The notes: generated by a model from the sequence alone, not told the origin. 64,000 bases of DNA from Arthrobacter sp. B1805 (GCF_002929745.1 NZ_PJIQ01000004.1:186001-250000); one strand, 5' to 3'; counted from the first letter of the stretch, positions 48,305 to 57,525 are shown. Numbers and translations are program-made.

Positions 48305-49462
48305 CTATTCGCTAGGGTGCCCCGGCGCGTGCTGGGCGATGAGGTCCCGCACCGGGCCGTAGAGCGGATGATCCGCTCCGAGACCCGTGATCGACGTCGT
48401 CGCCTCCCCTGGCTCCTGGCTCGCGAGGATCTCCGCCAGCGCCGTCACCTCGGGATCATCGGGCGCGGAGAAGGACAGCGCCGCACGCATCGCCTCGAGC
48501 AGCGCCGCCGGGTGGATGCCCGCCTCCGCCAGCTCGGCAGCAGGGCCGACGAAGCGTTCCTTCCGGCTCAACTTGCGCAGTGGCGCCCGTCCGACACGCA
48601 CCACGGTGTCCGGCAGGTGCTGGTTCGTGAAGCGCCGCAGGATCTTTCGAACATAGGCCTCCTGCTCCGAAGGATCGAAGCCGTGCTTGGACACCAGGAG
48701 CTGCTTCGTCTCGTCGAGCACGGCGCGCACCTTGCCGGCGATGGCGTCGTCGGCCATGGCGTCCGCGATCTTCTCGACACCCGCAGCGTAGCCGAAGTAG
48801 GCCGCCGACGCGTGACCGGTGTTGACCGTGAAGAGTTTGCGCTCGATGTAGGGTGCGAGGTCGTCGACGTACGTCGCCCCCGGGATCTCGGGCGCGCTGC
48901 CCTTGAACGGCGTGCGGTCGATGACCCACTCGAAGAAGCTCTCGACCGTGACGTCGAGTCCCTGCCCGGGATCCTGGTTCGGCACGATGCGGTCGACGGC
49001 GGTGTTGGCGAACACCGCCCGGGACGCCAGGTCCAGCGAGGGGCCGTCGTACACCTGCTCGACCTCACGGTGCAGGATGTCCGTCGCGTTGATGGCGTTC
49101 TCACACGCCATGACCTGCAGCGGTGCCAGCTCGTCACTGCGCCGGGCAATCGCCCGGGCGATGACCGGCGCGAGGAACTTCAGCACGTTCGGGCCGACCG
49201 CGGTGGTCACGATGTCCGCCGTCGCGATCTCGGCGATGACGTCGTCCTCCTGCGAGCGTGAGTTGAGCGCACGGTAGTTGTCCACCGTCTTCACTGCGGG
49301 TGCGTCGCCCACCTCATGGACGTCGTAGCTGGGCGTCGTGGCGAGCTGGTCGATCAGTGCGTCCGCGACATCCGCGAACACCACCTCGTACCCGGCCTCG
49401 TGGAGCAGGAGCCCCACGAAGCCGCGCCCGATGTTGCCGGCACCGAAATGTACTGCCTTCAC
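48305..49462 (-). CDS. mtlD: Mannitol-1-phosphate 5-dehydrogenase
   Basis: This 385-residue enzyme oxidises mannitol-1-phosphate to fructose-6-phosphate with NAD. The Rossmann start is KAVHFGAGNIGRGFVGLLL, and the polyol-specific segments VEQVYDG..., PYIERKLFTVNTGHASAAYFGY and RFTNQHLPDTVVRVGR are present. Its GTG start abuts the TAA stop of mtlA directly (TAAGTG), so the two are cotranscribed. A strong terminator closes the operon. Confidence 0.96.
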   Translation of the reverse strand: MKAVHFGAGNIGRGFVGLLLHEAGYEVVFADVADALIDQLATTPSYDVHEVGDAPAVKTVDNYRALNSRSQEDDVIAEIATADIVTTAVGPNVLKFLAPVIARAIARRSDELAPLQVMACENAINATDILHREVEQVYDGPSLDLASRAVFANTAVDRIVPNQDPGQGLDVTVESFFEWVIDRTPFKGSAPEIPGATYVDDLAPYIERKLFTVNTGHASAAYFGYAAGVEKIADAMADDAIAGKVRAVLDETKQLLVSKHGFDPSEQEAYVRKILRRFTNQHLPDTVVRVGRAPLRKLSRKERFVGPAAELAEAGIHPAALLEAMRAALSFSAPDDPEVTALAEILASQEPGEATTSITGLGADHPLYGPVRDLIAQHAPGHPSE

Positions 49463-51394
49463 TTAAGCGTTGACCTTTCCGAAGAGGGCAAGGACCTCGT
49501 CCACCGAGGTGGCCTCGTCGAGCTTGGCCACCTGGTCCTTGTCGGAGAACACGCGAGCGATCGCGGACAGGATGGACAGGTGCTCGTTGTTGACACCGGC
49601 GACGCCGACGACGAACTTGACCTGCTTGCCATTCCAGTCGATGCCCTCGGGGTAGCGGACGATCGAGACGGCGGACCGCTTGATCAGGTCCTTGGCCGCG
49701 TTCGTCCCGTGCGGGATCGCGAGGAAGTTGCCCATGTAGGTCGGGACGGACTTCTCGCGCTCGTGCATCGCTGCGACGTAGTCGGAATCCACGGCACCAC
49801 GCTCTACCAGCAGGCGGCCGGCCTCGTTGATGGCGTCCTCCTGCGTGGTCGCGGTGCCGCTCAGCACGACGCTCTCCTGCGCGAGGACATCGTGAGCGCT
49901 CCCCGCATCAGCCTCGGCAGCCACTGCGGCGGGCGTGGGGTTCTTCGGGTCGACTCCGCCGTCGGCCGAGGCGCTGGCACGCACGAGCTCCACGATCTCG
50001 TCGTAGCGGGGGCTGTTCATGAAGTTATCGACGGCGACGTGCGTGGCACTCTGCGTCAGGGGCTCGGCGCGGGCGGCGAGGTCCTGGTGCGTGACGACGA
50101 CGTCGTAGTCGTCCTTCAGGTTCGAGATCGCGAGGTTCGTGACCTTGACGTCCGGGAACCCTGCTGCCTTGATCTTGTTCCGGAGCACCGATGCACCCAT
50201 GGCCGACGAACCCATGCCTGCGTCGCAGGCGAACACGATGTTCCGGATAGGGCCCTCGGTCGCTGCGGAGGAGCGGAAGCTGCCGGCTACCGAGCTCTTC
50301 TTGCCCTTGAGGCCTTCCATCTTCGAAGCCGCACCGGCGATGTCGTCGTCCGTGGACTTGGTGGTCTTCAGGATGACCGAACCGATCAGGAAGGAGACCG
50401 CAGCAGCCATCAGGACGGAGAGGGTGACACCGACGAAGCTGTCCTGGGCCGTAGCCGCGTACACGGCGATGATGCTGCCGGGCGCCGCCGGGGAGCGGAG
50501 ACCCGCGCCGGTCAGCACGAGCGTGAAGATGCCGGCCATACCGCCACCGATGACGGCGAGCACCATGAGGGGCTTCATCAGGACGTAGGGGAAGTAAATC
50601 TCGTGGATGCCTCCCAGGAACTGGATGATGATCGCTCCGGGTGCGGATGCCTTCGCCATGCCGCGGCCGAAGACCGCGTAGGCGAGGAGGAGTCCGAGGC
50701 CCGGGCCGGGGTTCGCCTCGAGCAGGAACAGGAGGGACTTGCCCGTCTCCGTCGCCTGCTCCGTGGCCAGCGGCGTGAGCACGCCGTAGTTGATGGCGTT
50801 GTTCAGGAAGAGGATCTTCGCCGGCTCGATCAGGATGCTGGTGAAGGGCAGGAGGCCGGTGTTGACGAGGAAGTCCACGCCCTTGCCTGCAGCGTCACTG
50901 AAGAGCGTGACCAGCGGGCCGACGGCGAGCAGGCCGAAGACCGCCATGAACGCGGAGAAGATACCCGCGGAGAAGTTGTTGACCAGCATCTCGAAGCCGG
51001 GGCGGATCTTGCCGTCCCAGATCGCGTCGATCTTCTTCATGAGGAACGCGGTCAGTGGTCCCATGATCATCGCGCCGATGAACATCGGGATGTCGGTGCC
51101 CACGATGACACCCATGGTTGCGGCCGCACCCACCACACCGCCACGGACGTCGTAGACCATCTTTCCGCCGGTGTACCCGATCAGCAGGGGCAGGAGGAAG
51201 GTGATCATGGGGCCGACAAGGGCCCCGATCGTCTCGTTCGGGAAGTATCCGGCCGGGATGAACAGCGCCGTGATCAGGCCCCACGCGATGAACGCGCCGA
51301 TGTTCGGCATGATCATCGCCGAGAGGAACGACCCGAATTTCTGGACACGGACCCGGGCACTGGTGCCGGACCTCGCTTCTAGTTGTGTTGCCAC
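49463..51394 (-). CDS. mtlA: PTS mannitol transporter EIICBA
   Basis: This 643-residue protein carries all three EII domains. EIIC (about residues 15-345) has multiple membrane segments and GGIHEIYFPYVLMKP. EIIB has its phospho-Cys390 in VFACDAGMGSSAMG, and EIIA has the phospho-His in FLAIPHGTNAAKDL. It imports and phosphorylates mannitol, using phosphate relayed from PtsI via HPr. The start is GTG 51394 with AAGGAAAG upstream. A TetR-type gene lies 62 bases upstream on the same strand, mtlD abuts downstream, and ptsI lies beyond the TetR gene on the other strand. Confidence 0.96.
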   Translation of the reverse strand: MATQLEARSGTSARVRVQKFGSFLSAMIMPNIGAFIAWGLITALFIPAGYFPNETIGALVGPMITFLLPLLIGYTGGKMVYDVRGGVVGAAATMGVIVGTDIPMFIGAMIMGPLTAFLMKKIDAIWDGKIRPGFEMLVNNFSAGIFSAFMAVFGLLAVGPLVTLFSDAAGKGVDFLVNTGLLPFTSILIEPAKILFLNNAINYGVLTPLATEQATETGKSLLFLLEANPGPGLGLLLAYAVFGRGMAKASAPGAIIIQFLGGIHEIYFPYVLMKPLMVLAVIGGGMAGIFTLVLTGAGLRSPAAPGSIIAVYAATAQDSFVGVTLSVLMAAAVSFLIGSVILKTTKSTDDDIAGAASKMEGLKGKKSSVAGSFRSSAATEGPIRNIVFACDAGMGSSAMGASVLRNKIKAAGFPDVKVTNLAISNLKDDYDVVVTHQDLAARAEPLTQSATHVAVDNFMNSPRYDEIVELVRASASADGGVDPKNPTPAAVAAEADAGSAHDVLAQESVVLSGTATTQEDAINEAGRLLVERGAVDSDYVAAMHEREKSVPTYMGNFLAIPHGTNAAKDLIKRSAVSIVRYPEGIDWNGKQVKFVVGVAGVNNEHLSILSAIARVFSDKDQVAKLDEATSVDEVLALFGKVNA

Positions 51395-51413
51395 ATTCTT
51401 TCCTTACCGTTGT

Positions 51414-51431
51414 CCCCGCAACCTTGCGGGG
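51414..51431 (-). promoter_or_regulatory. Hairpin in the tetR-mtlA gap
   Basis: CCCCGCAA and TTGCGGGG form an 8-bp inverted repeat with two bases between, 20 bases before the mtlA start. It may act as a leader hairpin or partial terminator that sets mtlA level relative to the regulator. Confidence 0.4.
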
Positions 51432-51456
51432 AGGGATGGGTTGTCGGCGGGAAGCG

Positions 51457-52185
51457 TCAGCTTCCCGACCTGCTGGAGATGCGCTGGAGCCATTCGAGGA
51501 AGAGCTTCAGTTCGGAGCTGGACAATTGGTCGGGGTGCGAGGACTGCAGTGCCGCGTTGAGCGCGATCGCCGCGACGACGACGGAAGGGGTGCCCTCCGT
51601 CTGCGTGGTGGGATCGCCCTCGGAATCCGTGGCGACCGCCGAGATCACGGCCTCCCGCGTCATGGCCGAGAGCTCGAGGTTGCGCTTGGCCGCCGGTTCC
51701 GCGATCAGCATGAGGGTCACGCCGATGTTGGCGGCGAGCATGCTGCGCGCCGCTTCCCGCGGTGACACCACGAGGCGGGCCGCTGCGGCCGCCCGCGCGA
51801 GGACCTCCTCGAGGAACGCCTCTGCGCTGGCCACCATGGACGGCCTGCGCTCGGGCCTGATGTTGCCGAACATCACGAGATAGAGGTGCGGATGGTCGAG
51901 GCCGAACTGCACATGGTTGTCCCAGTGGTTCCGGAGGTCCTCGATCGGTTGCCCCGACGCCGGGAGTCCCCGCTCGGCGTCCAGGTATTCCGAGAACCCT
52001 TCCGCGACGACGGCGTCGAACAGGCCCTCCTTGTCACCGAAGTGGTGGTACAGCGTCGGTGCTGTGACCCGGGCGGCCTGAGTGATCTGCCGGGTCGAGA
52101 CGGGCTCGCCGTTGGACTCCGCAAGCAGTGCTGCGGCTGCCTTCAGGAGCCTCGCCTTAGGCGCTGGTTCGCCTACTTTTTTCAT
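51457..52185 (-). CDS. TetR/AcrR-family transcriptional regulator
   Basis: This 242-residue protein begins at ATG 52185. The N-terminal helix-turn-helix is VSTRQITQAARVTAPTLYHHFGDKEGLFDAVV (about residues 29-60), the standard TetR layout. The C-terminal ligand domain is variable. Its gene precedes mtlA by 62 bases on the same strand and faces ptsI, so it may control the mannitol operon, ptsI or itself. A candidate operator lies in the shared 119-base promoter region. Confidence 0.9.
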   Translation of the reverse strand: MKKVGEPAPKARLLKAAAALLAESNGEPVSTRQITQAARVTAPTLYHHFGDKEGLFDAVVAEGFSEYLDAERGLPASGQPIEDLRNHWDNHVQFGLDHPHLYLVMFGNIRPERRPSMVASAEAFLEEVLARAAAAARLVVSPREAARSMLAANIGVTLMLIAEPAAKRNLELSAMTREAVISAVATDSEGDPTTQTEGTPSVVVAAIALNAALQSSHPDQLSSSELKLFLEWLQRISSRSGS

Positions 52186-52203
52186 GCCTGCTACCGTAGC
52201 ACC

Positions 52204-52218
52204 TATAGCACTGTTATA
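52204..52218. promoter_or_regulatory. Candidate TetR operator between tetR and ptsI
   Basis: TATAGCACTGTTATA is a 15-bp palindrome (12 of 15 positions symmetric) in the divergent region, 19 bases from the regulator start. TetR-family proteins usually bind such sites in their own promoter. Confidence 0.5.
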
Positions 52219-52304
52219 TGAACCAGGTCACAAATAGTTTTTGCCTGTCGCGGCACAATGGTGTTAGACCGAGACCACCACCGGCAAGGAAACGAGGACA
52301 TTCG

Positions 52305-53990
52305 ATGGAGAATTTCACAGGGGTCGGAGTCAGTCCCGGACGCGTGATCGGTCCCGTCCGCCATATGCCGCCGTCGGTCGGTGAACCTGCGGCAGGTGAA
52401 CGTCATGACACGCCCGACGCCCCGGAGGAAGCGGTCGCTGCTCTCAAGACCGCGTCGAAGGCTGTCCAGGAAGAACTGAAGCGCAGGGCCGAAGCCGCCA
52501 AGGGTGACGCCAAGGCCGTCCTGCAGGCGACGTCCCTCATGGCCGCGGATCCCATGTTGCTGAAGTCCGCCACCAAGCTCATCAACAACGGCACGTCGCC
52601 GGCACGAGCGGTGTGGGAGGCCGGCGCCTCGGTCGCCGAGATGCTCCACAACCTCGGCGGCTACATGGCCGAGCGCACCGCGGACGTGCTCGACGTCCGT
52701 TCGCGCATCGTCGCCCAGCTGCGGGGACTCCCGGCGCCCGGCATCCCGTCCTCGGACACGCCCTTCATCCTGGTTGCCGAGGACCTCGCCCCGGCGGACA
52801 CCGCGACACTGGACCCCGCGATGGTCCTCGCCCTTGTCACCTCGGGCGGTGGCCCGCAGTCACACACCGCGATCATCGCCCGATCCCTCGGACTTCCCGC
52901 CGTCGTCGCCGCCACGGGCGTCGATGACATCGACGACGGCGCCGTCGTCTTCGTGGACGGAGCGGCCGGAACGATCGCGCTCGATCCCGGGGCGGACGAG
53001 GAAGCCGCCGCCGAGGCATACAAGGCTGCCGCCGCAGCGCTGACGGTGTTCGACGGCGTCGGTGTCACCTCCGACGGACACGAGGTTCCCCTGCTGGCCA
53101 ACGTGGGCGGAGCGAGGGACGCCGTCAAGGCTGCCGAGGCGAAGGCCCAGGGCGTCGGCCTGCTCCGCACGGAGTTCTGCTTCCTCGGGCGCGACACCGA
53201 GCCGACGGCCCAGGAGCAGGTCGAGGCGTACAAGGGCGTCTTCGACGCCTTCCCGGGTCAGAAGGTCGTCGTGCGCACGCTTGACGCGGGCGCCGACAAA
53301 CCGCTGCCGTTCCTCACCGACTCCACCGAGCCCAACCCCGCGCTCGGCGTCCGGGGCTACCGGACCGATCTCACGTCTCCCGGCGTCCTCGAGCGCCAGC
53401 TCCAGGCGATCGCGGATGCCGCCTCGCAGTCGAGCGCGGACGTGTGGGTCATGGCACCCATGATCTCGACCGCGGAGGAGGCGGCCGACTTCGCCAAGCT
53501 GTGCAGCAACGCAGGCCTGCAGACGCCGGGCGTCATGGTCGAGGTGCCCTCGGCGGCGTTGATGGCCGAGGCGATCCTCGGTGAGGTGGCCTTCGCGAGC
53601 CTCGGTACCAACGACCTGACGCAGTACACGATGGCCGCGGACCGACAGCTCGGCTCGCTGGCCGCCCTCAACAACTCGTGGCAGCCGGCGGTCCTCCGCA
53701 TGGTCAAGCTGACCGTCGAGGGCTCAGCCGCCGAAGGGCACGCGAAGCCCGTGGGAGTCTGTGGTGAGGCAGCAGCGGACCCGGCCCTCGCCGTCGTCCT
53801 CGTGGGACTCGGCGTCTCCACGCTCTCGATGACACCGCGCGCCCTCGCCGGTGTCGGTGCCGTCCTGAACAGCGTGACCCTGGCGGAGGCACAGCGGATC
53901 GCCGGGATCTCCGTTGCGGCACCAACTGCCGCCGAAGCGCGTGAACGGGCGCGGGCCGAGCTGCCCGTGCTCGAATCGCTCGGGCTCTGA
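52305..53990 (+). CDS. ptsI: PTS enzyme I (phosphoenolpyruvate-protein phosphotransferase)
   Basis: This 561-residue protein starts at ATG 52305 with GAGGA seven bases upstream. The phospho-His domain reads GGGPQSHTAIIARS (about residues 184-197). The PEP-binding TIM barrel contains GVGLLRTEFCFLGR, VVVRTLDAGADKPL, RGYRTDL and the late VGVCGEAAADP, so the enzyme is complete. It starts the phosphate relay to HPr and then to MtlA and other EII proteins. The HPr gene (ptsH) is not next to it and not seen in the window. Confidence 0.96.
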   Translation: MENFTGVGVSPGRVIGPVRHMPPSVGEPAAGERHDTPDAPEEAVAALKTASKAVQEELKRRAEAAKGDAKAVLQATSLMAADPMLLKSATKLINNGTSPARAVWEAGASVAEMLHNLGGYMAERTADVLDVRSRIVAQLRGLPAPGIPSSDTPFILVAEDLAPADTATLDPAMVLALVTSGGGPQSHTAIIARSLGLPAVVAATGVDDIDDGAVVFVDGAAGTIALDPGADEEAAAEAYKAAAAALTVFDGVGVTSDGHEVPLLANVGGARDAVKAAEAKAQGVGLLRTEFCFLGRDTEPTAQEQVEAYKGVFDAFPGQKVVVRTLDAGADKPLPFLTDSTEPNPALGVRGYRTDLTSPGVLERQLQAIADAASQSSADVWVMAPMISTAEEAADFAKLCSNAGLQTPGVMVEVPSAALMAEAILGEVAFASLGTNDLTQYTMAADRQLGSLAALNNSWQPAVLRMVKLTVEGSAAEGHAKPVGVCGEAAADPALAVVLVGLGVSTLSMTPRALAGVGAVLNSVTLAEAQRIAGISVAAPTAAEARERARAELPVLESLGL

Positions 53991-54002
53991 CACCCGGCTG
54001 CT

Positions 54003-54029
54003 CGTGGCCGCAGCTTCACGGCGGCCACG
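54003..54029 (+). terminator. Hairpin after ptsI
   Basis: A 9-bp stem (54003-54011 with 54021-54029), extendable by two pairs, lies 13 bases after the ptsI stop in the 191-base gap before the convergent DUF6807 gene. No T-run follows. Confidence 0.6.
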
Positions 54030-54181
54030 GGCGGCACCGTGCTGGAAGGAGCGCCACCCCTGGCGATGACAGCCCTTCGTCCGGACACCGGCAGCCAGGA
54101 AACGAACGGCTCGAGCTGCGCCCAACAGAGCGTGACGCCGGGCCATGAGGACCAGCCAGGGCCGGCTTCGTCAGGCCCAGC

Positions 54182-55129
54182 CTAGGGTTGCACTGCCCCT
54201 GCTGCCCCTTCTGCCCCTTCTGCCTCCGCCGCCTCCCCGATCGCGGCGTCCTGCACCCGTCCGTCAGCGACCAGGAGGGACCAACCCCACTCGGCTGCTT
54301 CATTCGCTCCAAGTCGCATCTCCGTATGGAAGAAGGGCGCCGCGCACAGCATCGGCGTCCCGGCGGTGCGGACGAACCACGGGGTGGGAGCGCCCGGATT
54401 GTCCGTTGCCGCCACCATGAGGACGGACGCCTCGTTCGCCCGGAGCGCAAGCCAGGACCGTTCGCTCCCCATGGCCTCCTCCTCGCTCACGGTGCCGGCA
54501 CCGACCCCCTGTCCGACCGGCGGGGTACCGACGTCCTGCCCCACCGGCGGGGCGATGATGCTCGCGCCGTCGAAGGATACGGGTAGGCGCAGGAAGAACC
54601 CGCCGTAGCCCGCGTTCGGGCGGCCCGCCGTCGTCGGGCTGCCGAACGCCAGTGGTCCGCCGCTGGTATTGGTCCAGCGGCTGCGCACGGACGTGCGGAA
54701 CCATTCGGCGTCACCGGCCTGCACCGTGTCCGCGGTCCAGGTCCGTTCCTCGACGAGGATGGGCTTCCCGTCCGCCGCGCGCCACTCGAGCTGCTGCTCC
54801 GTCCCCGCGGGTCCGTGTCGGCTGCCCACGACCCGCTGCGTGCCGTTGTTCGGCAACTGCACGTAGCCCTGCCCGGCCTGGTAGGTCGGGCCGCCCCAGA
54901 GATTGACCGGGTGCTGCTGGGCGTCGACCGTGATGTTCGAGATCGCGATGCCCAGGCCCCAGTGCCAGGGGTGGTCCGCCGGGCGGTAGTCGGCGACGTT
55001 GCGGCCAGACGGCGTCGTCACCGGGTACATGAAGGGCCGGGGCGAGTGGACGGGGGGCTCACCGCCGCCGTCGTGCAGGATCCCGGCCGGCCTCCCGTCG
55101 GCGGTCGTGAGGGGCGCGGAGGAGGTCAC
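54182..55129 (-). CDS. DUF6807 (PmoA-like) family protein
   Basis: This 315-residue protein is read from GTG 55129, overlapping the upstream oxidoreductase stop as GTGA; the frame is open to 55783 but through shadow sequence. The pattern PFMYPVTTPSGRNVADYRPADHPWHWGLGIAIS and the later NAGYGGFFLRLP mark the family once called methane-oxygenase PmoA-like. These proteins have no proven link to methane oxidation and are often encoded with sugar-acid dehydrogenases. The C-terminus is a Glu/Ala/Gly-rich run. The function is unknown. Confidence 0.85.
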   Translation of the reverse strand: MTSSAPLTTADGRPAGILHDGGGEPPVHSPRPFMYPVTTPSGRNVADYRPADHPWHWGLGIAISNITVDAQQHPVNLWGGPTYQAGQGYVQLPNNGTQRVVGSRHGPAGTEQQLEWRAADGKPILVEERTWTADTVQAGDAEWFRTSVRSRWTNTSGGPLAFGSPTTAGRPNAGYGGFFLRLPVSFDGASIIAPPVGQDVGTPPVGQGVGAGTVSEEEAMGSERSWLALRANEASVLMVAATDNPGAPTPWFVRTAGTPMLCAAPFFHTEMRLGANEAAEWGWSLLVADGRVQDAAIGEAAEAEGAEGAAGAVQP

Positions 55130-56313
55130 GTCGACGGTGCGGCCGCGTGGACTGCCGCCCGCGCGTCGATGACCGGAGCAGCCAGCCCTCCCCGGAGCGC
55201 GGGATCGGCGAGGTCCTCGCGTGCTACCCAGCGGTCCTCGCGGGCGGAGGCATACATGCCGGTCACGATCTCGAGCGCCCGGGCAGGGTTGCCGACGATG
55301 TCCGGCATGCCGTGGCCGACCAGCAGCGACGAGTAGATCTCGGCGAACAGGGCGTCGTGCCCGCTGGGGACCTCGTGCACGGGTAGTTGCCAGGACGCCG
55401 CCGTGCTCCCGTCCACATGGGGCGCGGGGGTGATTCTCCAGTGCGCGTGTCCGTGCCCGTACAGGTGTTCCAGCTCGATGGTCGCGTTCTCCGTGTCGAT
55501 GCGGAGCAGACTCGATTCCCGCGGCGCGAGGACGGTGGACACCACCGATGCCACCGCTCCCGATGCGAAGACGAGGGAGGCGTGCGAGAGATCCTCCGTC
55601 TCGACGTTCCGCTCCAGACGCCACATGGTTGCGTGGACGGCGGACCACTCGCCGAGCAAATACGCCAGCAGGTCGATCTGGTGGCTTCCGTGGCTGAGCG
55701 TGGTGCCGCCGCCCTCGGTGGCCCACGTGCCACGCCACGGCACGGAGAAGTACTCGGCCGTGCGGTACCAGTGCGTGTGGCACAGCGCGGAGAGGGTCCG
55801 CCCGAAGGCACCGGAGTCGAGAAGTGCCTTCACATGCGCGGCGGCCGACCCGGAGCGCTGCTGGAAGACGACGGCGAGGCCGCGCTCCGCGGCACGGCCG
55901 GCATCGAGCATGGTATCCAGCTGGGCGAGGCTGAGCGCGGCGGGCTTCTCGACCACCACGTGCGCGCCTGTGCCGAACCCCGCGGCGGTCTGCGCCGCGT
56001 GGCCGCCGGGCGGCGTGCAGATGTGCAGGACATCGAGGGGCTGGGCTTCCAGCATCTCGTCGAGTCCCGGAAAGCGCGAGGGCACCTCATAGGTTCCTGC
56101 AAATGCCGCGAGGTTGGCCTCGGTCGGATCCGCGGCGGCCACCAGTTCCACGCCGTCGATCAGTCCCAGGGCTCTGGCGTGAAGGTGCGCAACGCCTCCT
56201 GTACCCAGGATCCCCACTCGCAGGGGAGCTGTCGGGGCGGCCGGGACGCCGGCTGCGGCACTCTGCAGGGGCACGGATCCTCCATCTGCGTACGCGGGTG
56301 TGCGGTCCGGCAC
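55126..56313 (-). CDS. Gfo/Idh/MocA-family oxidoreductase
   Basis: This 395-residue protein (GTG 56313) has the N-terminal NAD(P) fold RVGILGTGGVAHLHARAL, then ADPTEANLAAF, CTPPGGHAAQTAAG and the EKPAALSLAQ motif with the catalytic Lys. The C-terminal alpha/beta domain contains HGSHQIDLLAYLLG, with the His-Asp pair typical of the family. It should oxidise or isomerise a sugar or inositol-like substrate. It forms a coupled pair with the DUF6807 gene and is divergent from lacI. Confidence 0.92.
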   Translation of the reverse strand: MPDRTPAYADGGSVPLQSAAAGVPAAPTAPLRVGILGTGGVAHLHARALGLIDGVELVAAADPTEANLAAFAGTYEVPSRFPGLDEMLEAQPLDVLHICTPPGGHAAQTAAGFGTGAHVVVEKPAALSLAQLDTMLDAGRAAERGLAVVFQQRSGSAAAHVKALLDSGAFGRTLSALCHTHWYRTAEYFSVPWRGTWATEGGGTTLSHGSHQIDLLAYLLGEWSAVHATMWRLERNVETEDLSHASLVFASGAVASVVSTVLAPRESSLLRIDTENATIELEHLYGHGHAHWRITPAPHVDGSTAASWQLPVHEVPSGHDALFAEIYSSLLVGHGMPDIVGNPARALEIVTGMYASAREDRWVAREDLADPALRGGLAAPVIDARAAVHAAAPST

Positions 56314-56324
56314 ACCCTAACAGA

Positions 56325-56336
56325 GAAAGCGCTTAC
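56325..56336. promoter_or_regulatory. LacI operator in the oxidoreductase/lacI promoter region
   Basis: GAAAGCGCTTAC has a perfect AAGCGCTT core (56327-56334) and lies 12 bases upstream of the oxidoreductase start and 110 bases before lacI. Its layout matches autoregulatory LacI-family operators. Confidence 0.7.
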
Positions 56337-56445
56337 CGAGCAGGCGTGGGTGCCGAGGGACGCCGAAGATGCCGTGCGACAATGGCCCTTTGAACCGAGG
56401 GCACAGCCTCTATGGCCGGTGCCCGCACCATCAGGAGTGGAAGCG

Positions 56446-57498
56446 ATGTCGGCACCGGCCAGCAAGAGTCCAGCGACATTGCACGACGTCGCCAGGGAGG
56501 CCGGCGTCTCGCTCGCCACGGCGTCGCGGTCCCTGAACGGCAGCGCCCGCAAGGTCAACGAGGCCTACCGGCAACGCGTGGTCGAAGCGGCGCAGCGGCT
56601 CGGCTACACGACCAACCTGTTCGCGCAGGCGGTCGCGAAGGGCAGCACCACCACCGTGGCGCTCCTGGTAGCGGATATCGCCGACCCCTATTTCTCGAGT
56701 ATCGCGGCAGGCGTCATCAACGCCGCGAACGAGGAAGGGCTCGTCGTGACCATCGCCGTCACCGGTCGTGACACCCAGCGCGAGCTCGATACCGTGCGGG
56801 CCCTTCGCGGGCAGCGGCCGAGGGTCATGATCCTGGCCGGTTCGAGGACCACGGGCTCGGCGTACGAGGAGCAGCTGCGGAGCGAGCTCGCGTCCTTCGA
56901 GGACACGGGCGGCAAGGTCTCCTTCATCAGCCAGGACGCTGCTCCCTTCGCCACCGTCCTCCTCGACAACCGCGGAGGTGCGCGCGACCTCGCGGTGGCA
57001 CTGGCCGAACTCGGTTATCGTGACTTCGCCGTCATCGCCGGTCCACGCGAGATCAGGACGGCGCAGGACCGGCTCGAGGGTTTCGCCGAAGGACTCGCCG
57101 AGCACGGGATCCCGCTCGCGCCGGAGCGGGTCGTCCACGCCGACTTCACGCGCGACGGCGGGTACCGCGGCGCCCAGGAACTGCTGGCGGCGGGAGCCGA
57201 CGTCGACCTGGTGTTCGCGGTGAACGATGTCATGGCCGTGGGGGTCGTGTCGGCACTGCGCGACGCCGGCATCGAGCCCGGCAGCGGGATCGGAGTGGCG
57301 GGTTACGACGACATCCCGACCGTCCGCGACATCACGCCCGCCCTCACGACCGTGCGGATACCGCTCGAGGACGTAGGGCGCCGGGCACTTCAGCTCGCCA
57401 CCGGTTCCGCCTACGACGACGGAGTCCCGGACAGCGGCGAAGGCCCCGCACCCATCCCTACGGAGACGGTCCTGCGGGGCAGCACTCCCCGGCGGTAG
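56446..57498 (+). CDS. LacI-family transcriptional regulator
   Basis: This 350-residue protein is read from ATG 56446 with AGGAG eight bases upstream; the frame is open far upstream in antisense sequence. The DNA-binding domain reads TLHDVAREAGVSLATASRSLNGSARKVNEAYRQRV (about residues 11-45). The effector domain is of periplasmic-binding type (LLVADIADPYFSSIAAGVINAA, FAVNDVMAVGVVSALRDAG, GVAGYDDIP). It should repress the divergent oxidoreductase/DUF6807 pair and possibly the pectin genes, whose promoters have similar sites. Confidence 0.95.
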   Translation: MSAPASKSPATLHDVAREAGVSLATASRSLNGSARKVNEAYRQRVVEAAQRLGYTTNLFAQAVAKGSTTTVALLVADIADPYFSSIAAGVINAANEEGLVVTIAVTGRDTQRELDTVRALRGQRPRVMILAGSRTTGSAYEEQLRSELASFEDTGGKVSFISQDAAPFATVLLDNRGGARDLAVALAELGYRDFAVIAGPREIRTAQDRLEGFAEGLAEHGIPLAPERVVHADFTRDGGYRGAQELLAAGADVDLVFAVNDVMAVGVVSALRDAGIEPGSGIGVAGYDDIPTVRDITPALTTVRIPLEDVGRRALQLATGSAYDDGVPDSGEGPAPIPTETVLRGSTPRR

Positions 57499-57525
57499 CT
57501 GTGTATCCCGCCGGGGAGTGCTGCC
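57478..57525 (+). terminator. Long hairpin over the lacI stop codon
   Basis: A perfect 18-bp stem (57478-57495 with 57508-57525, loop of 12 bases holding the TAG) encloses the end of lacI. The left arm encodes its last residues. There is no T-run behind it, so it may protect the mRNA 3' end as well as end transcription. Confidence 0.75.
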
